Shown: positions 20,107-29,926 of the stretch, one piece after another
Layout: every line of letters begins with the position of its first letter
Numbering within the stretch: the first letter of the stretch is position 1
DNA from: Mycoplasma simbae ATCC 49888
GTDB taxonomy: Bacteria > Bacillota_I > Bacilli_A > Mycoplasmatales > Metamycoplasmataceae
Assembly (NCBI RefSeq): GCF_000702705.1
Contig: NZ_JNJG01000008.1
Coordinates: 1-64,000, forward strand
Reading direction: 5' to 3'
DNA: 64,000 bases
Program-made: the position numbers and the translations under genes
Notes under the pieces: generated by a model
Databases searched by the model: none
Seen by the model: the letters and a program-made list of their open reading frames with translations, nothing else
What the model was told of the DNA's origin: nothing

Positions 20107-20949
20107 ATGTTTTATTTATTATTCAAACCCAAAGGCATTTCTTCATTTAACTGCATCAAAAAATTTGCTCGTGAACACGGCATTAAAAAAATAGGCCACA
20201 GTGGCACTTTAGACCCACTGGCTAGCGGATTATTGCTTTTAGCAACCGATGAAGATACTAAATTATTGGATTATATTGCCAACAAACAAAAAACATACAT
20301 CGCCCAAATCGCTTTTGGCCAAGCCAGATCAACATATGATTCTGAAGGCGAAATTATTGAGCAAAGTGACAACAAAATCACGCCTTCTATGCTAAAAGAA
20401 ATTGAGTATTGATTTTTAAATCAACACACACAATTACCACCTGCTTTTAGCGCTAAAAAAATTAACGGCAAGCGAAGCTACGAATTAGCCCGCCAAAACA
20501 TCAAAGTTGAATTAAATCAACAAAAAATCAATATTAGCTCAGTTAAAATACACAATTTTGATGAACCAAATCAACTGCTAGACGTGGAATTGACTGTGTC
20601 AAATGGCACATATATTCGTTCATTATCACACGATTTAGGTCATGCGTTCAACACTTGCTCATATATGAAAGAGCTTGAGCGCACAGCTATCTCTGGTTTT
20701 GATAAAAAAAATATTGTTAAAGATAATTATATTGCTATAATTAATGCCCTATCTTTGTTTGATATGGAAACAATCAGCCTAAAACCTGAGCAAGTAAAAG
20801 TTCTACAAAATGGATTGACTTTAGATTTTGCTTTAGCACCTAAAACCTATTTGTTAACTCACCAAAGTGATGCCAATACTGTCATTGGCATTGGTATTGT
20901 AGAAAATAACATGCTTAAGGTAAAAAAACTATTTGGCTCAAGATTGTAA
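20107..20949 (+). CDS. truB: tRNA pseudouridine-55 synthase
   Basis: Makes pseudouridine 55 in the T loop of tRNAs. The 280 residues begin with the KPKGISSF motif. The catalytic motif GHSGTLDPLASG is at about 30-41 with the nucleophile Asp36. YTAxxxFG-like AQIAFGQARSTYDSEGE and VSNGTYIRSLSHDLG are also present. The C terminus is short, ending in a reduced PUA-like tail. It is followed nine bases on by a HAD gene and then a ribF-like gene; truB-ribF neighbours are normal for Firmicutes. Confidence 0.95.
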
Positions 20950-20958
20950 AGGAGCATT

Positions 20959-21798
20959 ATGACACAAGCATTACTTAAACAAAACATCAAACTAGCTGCT
21001 TTTGATATCGACGGCACACTTTTACCATACGCACAAAGGCAATTTAGCGACCAAGTTACACAAATGATTAAAGAGCTTAAACACAAAAAAATATACAGTG
21101 TTTTAGCAACTGCTCGTGAATTTATCACCATTGGTAACTTGATGAATAAAACGCCAGATTTAGACTATTTTATAGGCGCAAACGGAATGTTTGTTTATGA
21201 TTTTGCGAACAAAAAAATTATTTTTGAAAAAACAATTGCACTAAATGAACTAAAAATAATTTATGATGCTACACTCAATATTGATGAAGCAGACGGTATG
21301 ACTGTTACCGATCTTGACTGATGTTATTATTCTCAGGGCATGAATATAGATACATGATTTTTAACTCCACATCATGCTAAAATGAAACACATTGATTTTG
21401 ATGCTATTGACCAAGAGCACATTCATATCATTACAATTCAAACCCACTCACAAGAAAACACGGATATAGTTGTTGCTAAAATGAAACAAATTATTAAAGA
21501 AAAAAACCTAAATCTTGAAATTAATGCAACTTGACACAGGGGATTATTCATCTGCCCTAAAGGCGTAACCAAATCTGACACAATTGATTGACTTTGTCAA
21601 TATTTAGGCCTAAAAAATGGCGAAAATGTTATAGCTTTTGGCGATAGCTCCAACGATTTTGAAATGGTAAGCAATGCCGCTTGAGGCGTAGTAATGGAAG
21701 AAGCTGATGAACATTTAAAACAAGTAGCTAAAGACATTGCTAAAAGTGTAAAAAGTGATGGAGTTTACTGAAAATTAAAAGAATTAAACCTAATTTAA
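20959..21798 (+). CDS. Cof-type HAD-superfamily hydrolase
   Basis: A second Cof-like phosphatase, 279 residues. Motif I reads AAFDIDGTLLP (about residues 13-23), motif II is VLATAREF, and motif IV is AFGDSSNDFEMV. The C-terminal tail ends KELNLI. Several UGA Trp codons break the frame. It sits between truB (AAAGGAG start site overlapping the truB end) and the ribF-like gene and is probably in one operon with both. It is unlike the HAD gene at 4782 outside the motifs. The substrate is not predictable. Confidence 0.87.
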
Positions 21799-21811
21799 GT
21801 ATAATATCGTC

Positions 21812-22684
21812 ATGGCTTTACATGTATATTCTTTAACTAATTTACCCAAACTAAAACAGCCAATCTTTATGATTGGCTCTTTTGAATCTTTTCACATCGG
21901 TCACAATATGCTTTTTGAAAAAGCAAAACAGCTGCAAGCTGCAAGCGAATATGAGCGCGACATTGTCATAGTTTATTTTGCTGATGTGGAAAATATGCCT
22001 AAAAATAATGGTGTTTTTCTAACAGATGAAATGTTTAGACTGCAAGCATACGCAGGTATCGGCATTGAACACGCTTTGCGTTTAAAATATTTAGCAATTA
22101 GACACATTTGACCACTTGATTTTCTAACACAGCTAACTAAAAACCAAGAAGATTTTGATATTATTACTGGCACAGATTTTAAATTTGGCGTTAACGCATC
22201 AGGAAATTCTGCTTTACTCGCCCAACAATATGGCCAAAATTATCACGCAGTTGATGTGATGAAATTAAACAATGACCAAAAAGTTTCCACATCCTTTATC
22301 AAAGAATTGGTTGGGGCTGGCGATTTTGACTTAGTCAATTTACTTTCCTTATTTAAATATGGTTTTAATTGTTCTATCACTAAAATTAGCAATTTTTTGG
22401 AGCTTCACGTACCTGAAAAATTAATGCCAATGCGTCCGGGCGTTTATTGTGCTAACATCGAAATTAACGAAATGTATTATTATTGTTTACTTTTGGTTAA
22501 AACTGATGGTACTAGAAACATTGAAATGATTGATTTTAACTGAACTAGTCTTGATACACACCAATGCAAAGTGACTGTTAATATGTTATTAAGACCTTTT
22601 TATGAAAATTCAAATCAAGAAAGCAACGATGATGATCTTACACGTTCAAAAGAGTATTTTGCATTCTTGAGTAAATGTCAATAA
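21812..22684 (+). CDS. ribF: RibF-like FAD synthetase with degenerate kinase half
   Basis: Predicted FMN adenylyltransferase making FAD. Residues 1 to about 185 form a nucleotidyltransferase fold with GSFESFHIGH, the HxGH class motif, and ITGTDFKFG. The C-terminal half keeps the riboflavin-kinase landmark RPGVYCANI and an EMIDF segment. It lacks the NIGxRPTF motif and a GFPTAN motif, so the kinase step may be lost. The protein is 290 residues (normal bifunctional RibF about 310). The position after truB supports RibF over NadD. No ribosome binding site is obvious before ATG 21812. Confidence 0.75.
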
Positions 22685-22690
22685 ATTTAC

Positions 22691-22711
22691 ATATACACTG
22701 AGTTTATAGGT
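22691..22711 (+). repeat. Recurrent intergenic motif, copy 3
   Basis: ATATACACTGAGTTTATAGG, 144 bases before rpsO. It shares ACTGAGTTTATAGG-like sequence with copy 4 at 50265. Confidence 0.45.
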
Positions 22712-22853
22712 GTTTACATGACCAATATTTTTTAAATTTATTTCAGTAAATTTATTGATTTTGTGCTAAAATTAACACGTTAATTTAAATAATTTTTGCT
22801 CTAGGTTAAATCAATGAATTTATGCTTGGACAAAACATAATAAAGGAGTTATT

Positions 22854-23120
22854 ATGATTACAAAAGAACAAAAAGCACAATTAGTAGCTAAATACGGTAA
22901 AGATTCAAAAGACACAGGTAGTTCATTTGTTCAAATTGCTATTTTAACAGCTGAAATTGAAGACCTAAAAAAACACTTCCAAAACAATCCTAAAGACAAC
23001 CACTCACGTCGTGGTTTCATGGCTAAAATTTCAAAACGTCGTGTTCTTTTAGCTCACCTAAAACAAGAAAACTTTGATCTATACACCAAAGCTCTAAACG
23101 AACTAAACCTAAGAAAATAG
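22854..23120 (+). CDS. rpsO: 30S ribosomal protein S15
   Basis: Small-subunit protein S15, binds 16S rRNA helices 20-22 and the platform. It has 88 residues, the exact family length. TGSSFVQIAILTAEIEDL, HSRRGFMAKISKRRVLL and the C-terminal NELNLRK are characteristic. AAAGGAG sits six bases upstream. The roughly 170-base leader may hold an autoregulatory structure as in other bacteria, but none could be confirmed by eye. Confidence 0.97.
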   Translation: MITKEQKAQLVAKYGKDSKDTGSSFVQIAILTAEIEDLKKHFQNNPKDNHSRRGFMAKISKRRVLLAHLKQENFDLYTKALNELNLRK

Positions 23121-23124
23121 TTCT

Positions 23125-23150
23125 AACTCGCCCCGGCGAGTTTTCTTTTT
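23125..23150 (+). terminator. Terminator of rpsO
   Basis: Perfect eight-base arms AACTCGCC/GGCGAGTT and a TTTTCTTTTT tail. Confidence 0.8.
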
Positions 23151-23179
23151 TAATCAGTGGCATTTAGTATAATTAAATA

Positions 23180-24805
23180 ATGAATAAATCACAGATTAAA
23201 GACTTATTATTGAACAAATTAACTCAAATTGCAAATAATTTAAATATTGAGCGTCAAGTTGTTTTAATTGAACCAAAAGAACATGGCGATTTCACAACCA
23301 ATATGGCAATGGGTAATAAAGGATTAAACCCACAACAATTAGCGAGTCAAATTATTGAGCAGCTAGAACCATTTAAAAAAGAGCTTCAAATTAAAGACAT
23401 TGAAGTGGCTGGACCTGGCTTTATTAACTTTTTCCTTTCTCATGATTATTTAGCTGATGGTGTAAATCAAATAATTTCACTAGGCAAAAACTACGGTAAA
23501 GGCAATCGTTCAGGCAACATCAATATTGAGTGAGTTTCAGCCAATCCCACTGGTTTTATGCACGTGGGACACGCGCGTAATGCCGCAATTGGTTCAACAA
23601 TTGCTAATATTTGTGAATTTAGCGGTTTAAATGTAACTCGTGAATACTACATCAATGATGCTGGAAATCAAATTAATTTATTGGCTGAAAGTATTTATGC
23701 TCGTTATCAACAAATTTTTAAGCCAGATTTTGCTATGCCTGAAGATTCCTATCGTGGCGAGGATATTGTTTGAGCAGCTCAAGAATTTAATAAAAAACAT
23801 GGAGATAAATTTGTAAATGTTGAGCTAAAAGATGATGTTTTAGAATTATTTAAAACTGAGGGAACTGAGCTGTTTTTAGGTCAAATTAAACACGATTTAA
23901 GTCGTTTTAATGTACATTTTGACCGTTTTTTCAGTGAAAAAAGCCTATATACTAATAATTCAAAAATAATTCACGATACAGTCGCAAAATTACAAAACAC
24001 ATATGAGCAAGACGGAGCTCTTTGATTGAAAACAACTCTAGATGGTGACGACAAAGACCGTGTTTTAATTAAATCTGATGGTTCATTTACCTACTTTTTA
24101 CCCGATATTGCTTACCATGACTACAAATTTCACAATAATGGCACCAATCCAACCATTTTAAACGTGTGAGGTGCGGATCACTCTGGCTACATTAAACGTA
24201 TGGAATCGGCGATGAAAAATTTAGGCAATGATTCAAGCAAATTACACGTTTTATGCATGCAACTTGTTCGTTTGATTAAAGACGGCGAAGAGTTTAAAAT
24301 GTCAAAACGTAAAGGTACAAGCTTTTGATTACGTGAATTTATTGATTTAGTTGGCACAGATTCTGCTCGTTTTATTTTGTTGGATCGTACAACGAATACT
24401 AAATTAGACTTTGACATTGATTTAGCAACAGCTAAAACCAATGACAACCCATCATTTTTAGTTCAATACGCCAATGCTAGAGCAATTGCTTTATTAGACA
24501 AAGTTGGTATTAATCTAGACGCTTTACAAGCCGAACACTACTCAGATGAAGCAGATATTAAACTAATTTCATTGCTACTAGAATTTCCAAATATCATTGA
24601 AAAATCAGTAGATAAGTTATCAACCAACACGCTTACTCAATACATTATTAAGGTTGCTAAAGAGTTCAACTCTTGATATTCAAATACTGAAAAAATTCTA
24701 GAACGTGAAGACAAAAATAGTGCTAGTGCACTCGTGAGAGCTGTCAACATTGTTTTGGAAAATGGACTAGCCCTACTAGGTATTTCAATTCCACGCAAGG
24801 TTTAA
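23180..24805 (+). CDS. argS: Arginyl-tRNA synthetase
   Basis: Class I synthetase charging tRNA-Arg. The 541 residues begin with the tRNA-binding Add1 domain. [18 protein letters not shown] around 118-135 gives the HIGH motif (HVGH). KMSKRKG follows in the second half. An anticodon-binding all-helical end closes the protein. The start is ATG 23180 with a TATAATTAAATAATG context and no clear ribosome binding site. It is isolated between two terminators. Confidence 0.95.
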
Positions 24806-24819
24806 CAACCTTGCTTTTT
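24795..24819 (+). terminator. Terminator of argS
   Basis: Stem GCAAGG/CCTTGC straddling the stop codon, followed by TTTTT. Confidence 0.75.
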
Positions 24820-24914
24820 ATATCAATCACTAAAATTTGCTTTTTTATTACCATAAAACCGCATTAATTTTATAATTGAAATATAAATATTTCATAAGAC
24901 TGAAAGGAAATTAT

Positions 24915-26276
24915 ATGAAAATTATTTTAGTTGGTGCAAACCACGCAGGAACATCGTTTATTAGAACATTGAAAAATGTTAATAAAGATGTTGAAATTAC
25001 AGCTTATGACAGAAATACAAACACTTCATTTTTAGGTTGTGGTATTGCTGTTTGAGTTGCTGGTGAATTTGATGAACCGGGCGGATTATTCTACTCTTCA
25101 CCTGAAAGTTTAAGAAACGACTATGGCGTAAACTTAAAAACAAGCCACGAAGTTGTTGCGGTAGATAAGGATAAAAAACAAGTAACAGTTCGTAACTTAG
25201 AAGATGGCACAACATTTGTTGATAGCTATGACAAATTAGTGTTCGCTGGTGGTACTTGACCAATCGAACCTAAAATTAAAGGTATTGAATACAACAATAT
25301 TGTGCTTTCAAAACTATACCAACACGCACAAAAATTAATTGAATATGCTAACGACAAAGACATTAGAGATGTAACAATCGTTGGTGCAGGTTACATTGGT
25401 GTTGAACTAGTTGAAGCTTTCAAACTAAAAGGTAAAAAAGTTACTTTAATTGATGTTAACAAAAGAGTTGCAAGCAACTACTTTGGTGAAGAATTTACAT
25501 CAGTGATGGAAGAAAACATGCGTAAAGAAGGTGTTACCCTTGCTTTAGGCGAAAAAGTTGTTGAATTTAGATCACAAAACGGCAAAGACGTTTCTTCAGT
25601 TGTAACAGATAAAGGCGAATACAAAACTGATTTAGTAGTAATGTGTGTTGGTTTTAAACCAAGAACAGATTTTGTTGAACTTGAAAAACTTCCAAACGGT
25701 GCAATTATTGTTGATGAATTCCAAAGATCAGTTTCAAATCAAGATATCTACGCAATTGGTGACTCATGTGCGCTAAAACACGTTGTTACAGGTGACAACA
25801 GACACGTTGCTTTAGCAACTAACGCTGTTAAATCAGGTCTAGTTGCAGCTCTTCACATTGCGGGTGTTAACGTTCCTTTCCCAGGTGTAGCAGGAACAAA
25901 CGCTATTAACGTGTTTGATTGCCACTACGCAGGTACAGGATTTACTTTAGAAGCTGCTAAAGCCAATGGTTTTGCAGATGCTGCTTCAGTTCACTGAGAA
26001 GACATGGATAGACCAGAATTCATGCGTGAAGCTGAAAAAGTTGCAATTACAGTAGTTTATGATTCAAAAACATTCAAATTACTTGGTGTTCAATTAGGTT
26101 CATGAGGCAAAACATTGCACGCTGAAACAATTTACATGTTTGCATTAGCAATTCAAAAAGGCTTAACCTTACCTGAAATTGCTCTAACAGACGTATTCTT
26201 CTTACCTCACTTCAACAAACCATTCAACTTCTTCCTAGTTCCTATGCTAAAAGCTTTAGGTATTAGCTACAAATAA
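24915..26276 (+). CDS. nox: NADH oxidase, water-forming FAD flavoprotein
   Basis: Reoxidises NADH with oxygen and so balances glycolysis in a cell without a respiratory chain. The 453 residues have the first FAD-binding fold (IILVGANHAGTSFI). The redox-active Cys42 is in SFLGCGIAVW, and the NAD-binding fold is VTIVGAGYIGVELVEAF. The second FAD motif AIGDSCALK and a C-terminal dimer domain follow. The base composition is slightly richer in codons typical of highly expressed genes. A strong GAAAGGAAA site precedes the start. Confidence 0.93.
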
Positions 26277-26283
26277 AACTTAA

Positions 26284-26308
26284 AAACGGCTCGTTAAAGC
26301 CGTTTTTT
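26284..26308. terminator. Terminator between nox and hpt
   Basis: Eight-base arms AAACGGCT/AGCCGTTT followed by TTTTTT on the plus strand. It also lies just beyond the convergent hpt stop. Confidence 0.8.
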
Positions 26309-26313
26309 GTACA

Positions 26314-26853
26314 TTATTTTTTTAAATTTGGATCAAAGACGCCAATAAAAGGCACACCTCTTAATTTTTCATCATAATCAAGCCCATAACCCACAAGGAA
26401 TGAATCTTCAACCACAAAAGCTGCTTTGTCTGGTGTTAAATCAACCTTGCGATGATGTGGCTTATCTAATAAAGTGATAATACGGTAAGATTTTGGATTT
26501 CTGTTACGCAAAATATTTGAAATTTTATGCAATGTAATTCCAGAGTCAATAATATCTTCAACCACAAGCACATCTTTGCCTTGAATATCTGTTTCAATAT
26601 CCATAATAATTTTCACATTACCAGTTGAAGCTGTTCCACCTGCATAACTAGAAGCAATCATAAATGCCATTTCATTTTCCACGGTAATATCCTTAATTAA
26701 TTGAGCCATAAAAGGAACTGCACCTTTCAATAAGCCAACAAGAACCAAATCTTTGGAATCACGATATGTTTCATTAACTCACTGAGCTAATTCTTTAATC
26801 TTGCTTTCGATTTGCTCGCGTGTATAAAGTATCTTGGTAAATCTTGGATCCAT
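26314..26853 (-). CDS. hpt: Hypoxanthine phosphoribosyltransferase
   Basis: Salvages hypoxanthine (and guanine) with PRPP to nucleotides. The 179 residues match the family. VLVGLLKGAVPFMAQL is the PPi loop, VLVVEDIIDSGITL is the PRPP-binding motif, and VGYGLDYDEKLRG binds the base. The start at 26853 gives MDPRFTKIL. The first methionine available without reading UGA as Trp would miss 35 residues. Together with deoD-pdp-deoC it forms the purine salvage path. Confidence 0.95.
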
Positions 26854-26864
26854 ATTAACTCCCC

Positions 26865-27545
26865 TTATTTTTGATTACAATTATACCGTTTTGACTCAGA
26901 AAAGTCAATATTTTCAATAATTTTGATGGCTTCGCCTAACACTTCGTACTCATTTTTGTTGTTTGCATCAATAACAGCAAAAGGAATATCGTAAGTTTGC
27001 ATCAACTTGACATATAAATCTTTATATAATGCATGTAGTTCTTTAAAATATTCTTCATTTTGCTTATAGTTATCAATTTCACTTTGGCGACCACGTGCAA
27101 AAATTCGTTCTTTAAAAGTTTCAAAGTCTATATCAATAAAGATTGCAAAATCAGGATTTTCACTTCTATCAACCAAATGTGCAAACATTTTATCATAAGC
27201 TAACAAATATTTTTTGGGCTTAGTTTTCAGCGTGATCAAAGCAAAAATATAGTGCTCTAAATTAAAGCGATCTAAAAAAATGTGATCAGTTTTAGGATTT
27301 AAATTTTTTAGTTGATATTGCGCCATGCATTCTTGAAATGAATTTGATAAACTTTCAATAATGTATGATTGAAATCCTAATTCAATATTAGGTTTTTGCT
27401 CATAAAATCATCTTAAAAATGTGTTGAAAACAGGGTCATTTTCTTCAAATTCTTCCAATAAAATGGAATTTTTGTAGTGATTGACTAGATTTTTACTCAA
27501 CGTGCTTTTACCACAACTTATCATTCCACTAATTCCGATTATCAT
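26865..27545 (-). CDS. Deoxynucleoside kinase, copy 1
   Basis: Phosphorylates deoxynucleosides (deoxyadenosine/deoxyguanosine kinase type) for dNTP salvage. It has 226 residues. The P-loop GISGMISCGKST is at residues 4-15, the DRF motif sits in FLDRFNLEHYIF, and the lid motif ARGRQSEIDNY is present. It begins inside the stop codon of its paralogue upstream (TAATG overlap). Overall similarity to the second copy is obvious in every motif, pointing to a tandem duplication with later divergence. Confidence 0.9.
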
Positions 27546-28216
27546 TATTTTAAAAACCTTTTTTTGCTTGAAAAATCAAAATCACTAATGATTTGCACTG
27601 CTTTTTGAAGCACTTCCTCTTCGCTTAAGTTATTGGTGTCAATAATAATATAATCCATGCCGAATTTTTTGGCTTGCGATTCAAAAATTGTGCGATAAAC
27701 ACTGTGTAAATGTTTAAAATACTCTTCATTTTGAGCATAATTTTGAGTTTCTACTTCACGACCACGCGCAAATAAACGTTTTTTGAATGTTTCAAAACTC
27801 ATATCTAAATAAATTGCTAAATCTGGTGTTTCATCTTCGGTAATCAACTCATTAAACAAAGCATCATAACCGTCTAGATATCTTTGCCCTTTTGGAGTTA
27901 GATTAACATTTGCAAAAATGTAGTGTTCAATGCTAAAGCGATCTAGGAAGACGTGATCTTTTGAGTGTTTTTTACCCAATTCATTGAATTTTTGCATTAA
28001 TTCAGCTAATTTTGATGTGTGTGATTCAACTACATATGATTGAAAACCAATTGTTAAATTTGGCGTTTTATTGTAAAGTCATTCCAGGAATTGATTGAAT
28101 ACTTCATCATCTTCTTCAAACTCTTTTAACATAATTGAACTAGGATAGTGTTGCAAAAGTTTTTTTGTAAGCACACTTTTGCCGCTTCCTATCATTCCGC
28201 TAATACCTATTAACAT
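27545..28216 (-). CDS. Deoxynucleoside kinase, copy 2
   Basis: The upstream paralogue, 223 residues. The P-loop GISGMIGSGKSV, FLDRFSIEHYIF and ARGREVETQNYAQNEEYFKHL line up with the downstream copy. A strong GGAGG site precedes ATG 28216. The two kinases may differ in substrate (for example dA/dG against dC). That cannot be read from the sequence. Confidence 0.9.
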
Positions 28217-28258
28217 TGTTTACCTCCAAAATTTTGACAAAAAAAGTAATTAAAATAA

Positions 28259-28747
28259 TTACTTGTATTCGACGTCTATGATTTTAATTGAATATTTTGA
28301 AGCAACGTCAACTTCAACAATTTGACCAATTTTAGCATCAGCTAAAGCAACTGCTAAAGCAGATTCATTAGAAATTTTATTATTTAGTGGATCGCTATCG
28401 TGTACACCCATGATTGTTACTTTTTTGATTTCACCAGAGTCTACTTTTTCATATGTTACTGTAGCACCAACACCAATTTTTGTTGTACCTCTTGCGTCTT
28501 CGTTTGTAATAACTTCAGCACGTTCAAGGATAGCTTCAAGCTCTCTAATTCTGCCTTCAACAGCACCTTGCAATTCTCTAGCTGCATCGTATTCGGCGTT
28601 TTCTGACAAGTCACCCTGTGCACGAGCTTCCTTAAGTGCTTGTTGCACTTCTTTTCTTTTTACATTAACTAATTCTTGATATTCTGCATTATATTTATCA
28701 AGAGTTTCTTGAGCTAAATAAATTTTGTCTTGTCTTTTATCTGTCAT
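28259..28747 (-). CDS. greA: Transcription elongation factor GreA
   Basis: Rescues backtracked RNA polymerase by stimulating transcript cleavage. The 162 residues have the N-terminal antiparallel coiled coil with the acidic tip (ARAQGDLSENAEYDAAREL). A C-terminal FKBP-like domain (VTYEKVDSGEIKKVTIMG) follows. The length is typical. It has a GGAGCAA start site and is separated by small gaps from the dNK pair downstream. Confidence 0.96.
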   Translation of the reverse strand: MTDKRQDKIYLAQETLDKYNAEYQELVNVKRKEVQQALKEARAQGDLSENAEYDAARELQGAVEGRIRELEAILERAEVITNEDARGTTKIGVGATVTYEKVDSGEIKKVTIMGVHDSDPLNNKISNESALAVALADAKIGQIVEVDVASKYSIKIIDVEYK

Positions 28748-28805
28748 AATTGCTCCTTATATTTCATTTATTTTATCAAGTTGTCTTAAATTTATAGTTT
28801 TAAAA

Positions 28806-29498
28806 TTATTTTTTTACAATAAGTAAATATTTGGCTTTAATTTTCATAACTTCGTGTGGCACTTGAGCCATTTTTAAAGTTTTCAATGTTGAATTTAATT
28901 CAGATTTATCAGTGATGTCTTGACGAATCATTAACATACCATTTTGATTTAATTTATTGAAAAAAGATTCAAAAATATCAATATTTTGTTTATTTTTATT
29001 TGTGGCTAGAATTAAATCATATGTTGATTGCGTGGAAGCTAAATCAATTATATTTAAGCTTCTTTTAAAATACTGTGGTTGCATTGTTATAACGATATTT
29101 CATAAGCTAACGTTTAAGTTTGAATTAGGAATATAAACATTAGCGTCCGTTAAATATAGTAAGCTAGAAGCTTCATATTCATGATTTGTCGAAGCGATTA
29201 AGATTGTAGAATAATTGTTCAAAATCACAGTGTTAACAATGTTTTCAATATCATTTTGATCAACTTCGCTATTAAAAGCTAGTTTTAATTCTTCTGGCAC
29301 TTTATTTCAGTTTTCGCCTCTAATTTCAATTAAACGCTGTTGATTTAATTTTTCTTGCTCTGTTTTGTATTTGGATTTTAGTTGATTGACTTTTCATCTT
29401 GATCAAAAGAATACGCTTACACCCAAAATAGCAACTAGTATCATTGAAGCAAATAAGGTTCAACTAACTCAGCTAGGAACTGTAACTTTAAAATTCAT
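28806..29498 (-). CDS. Membrane-anchored conserved mycoplasma protein, putative methyltransferase-like
   Basis: A 230-residue protein with one N-terminal transmembrane helix (about 8-32), a charged coiled stretch (VNQLKSKYKTEQEKLNQQR), and a C-terminal domain. That domain ends with DLILATNKNKQNIDIFESFF, NQNGMLMIRQ and KYLLIVKK, which resemble the last strands of a class I methyltransferase. I recall a family called BC85_0335 in related mycoplasmas, but no SAM-binding GxGxG motif is evident. Its start overlaps the ruvX stop as TAATG. Confidence 0.6.
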
Positions 29499-29926
29499 TA
29501 AGCTTTAATTCCTCCATAGTTTAAAAACTCTTGCAAAATAATAACGGCTGAAACAGTGTCTTTAACTTGTTTACGTTTTTTTGCACTCATTTTGGTGCTT
29601 TTTAATGTGTTTTCGGCTTGTATAGTTGTTCCGTATTCATTGACAAAATACACATTTTGGTCAAAGTGTTGATGCAATAATTTTGCAAAATCTTCAACCA
29701 TTATTGTGCGTTCGCTCTTGTTGCCATTACTACGAAGTGGATAACCTAAAATAAAACTATCAATATCCTTATATTCATTAATAAACTTGTTTACTTGCTC
29801 AATAACATTTTCAAATTTTTGTTCTTCAAAAGTTATTGTTGTAAGAGCACTTGCAATAATTGCTGATGAGTCACTAATCGCAAAACCACATGTTTTAGTG
29901 CCCAAGTCAAAAGCTAATTTACGCAT
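29498..29926 (-). CDS. ruvX: Holliday junction resolvase-like RuvX (YqgF)
   Basis: RNase H-fold protein needed for 16S rRNA 5' end maturation, proposed Holliday resolvase. The 142 residues match length. [14 protein letters not shown] carries the first Asp and GYPLRSNG the second motif. The third motif is unusual: it reads [11 protein letters not shown] where the family usually has DER-TT, so the Asp is Asn and the Arg is Tyr. It overlaps alaS by eight bases, a conserved neighbour pair. Confidence 0.88.
   Translation of the reverse strand: MRKLAFDLGTKTCGFAISDSSAIIASALTTITFEEQKFENVIEQVNKFINEYKDIDSFILGYPLRSNGNKSERTIMVEDFAKLLHQHFDQNVYFVNEYGTTIQAENTLKSTKMSAKKRKQVKDTVSAVIILQEFLNYGGIKA

Noticed and set aside
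24997-25263. Minus-strand frame opposite nox
   Set aside because: Leu/Gln-rich shadow of nox, no start signal.
28400-28679. Two plus-strand frames opposite greA
   Set aside because: Cys/Phe/Ser-rich shadow frames of a well supported gene; no ribosome binding site.
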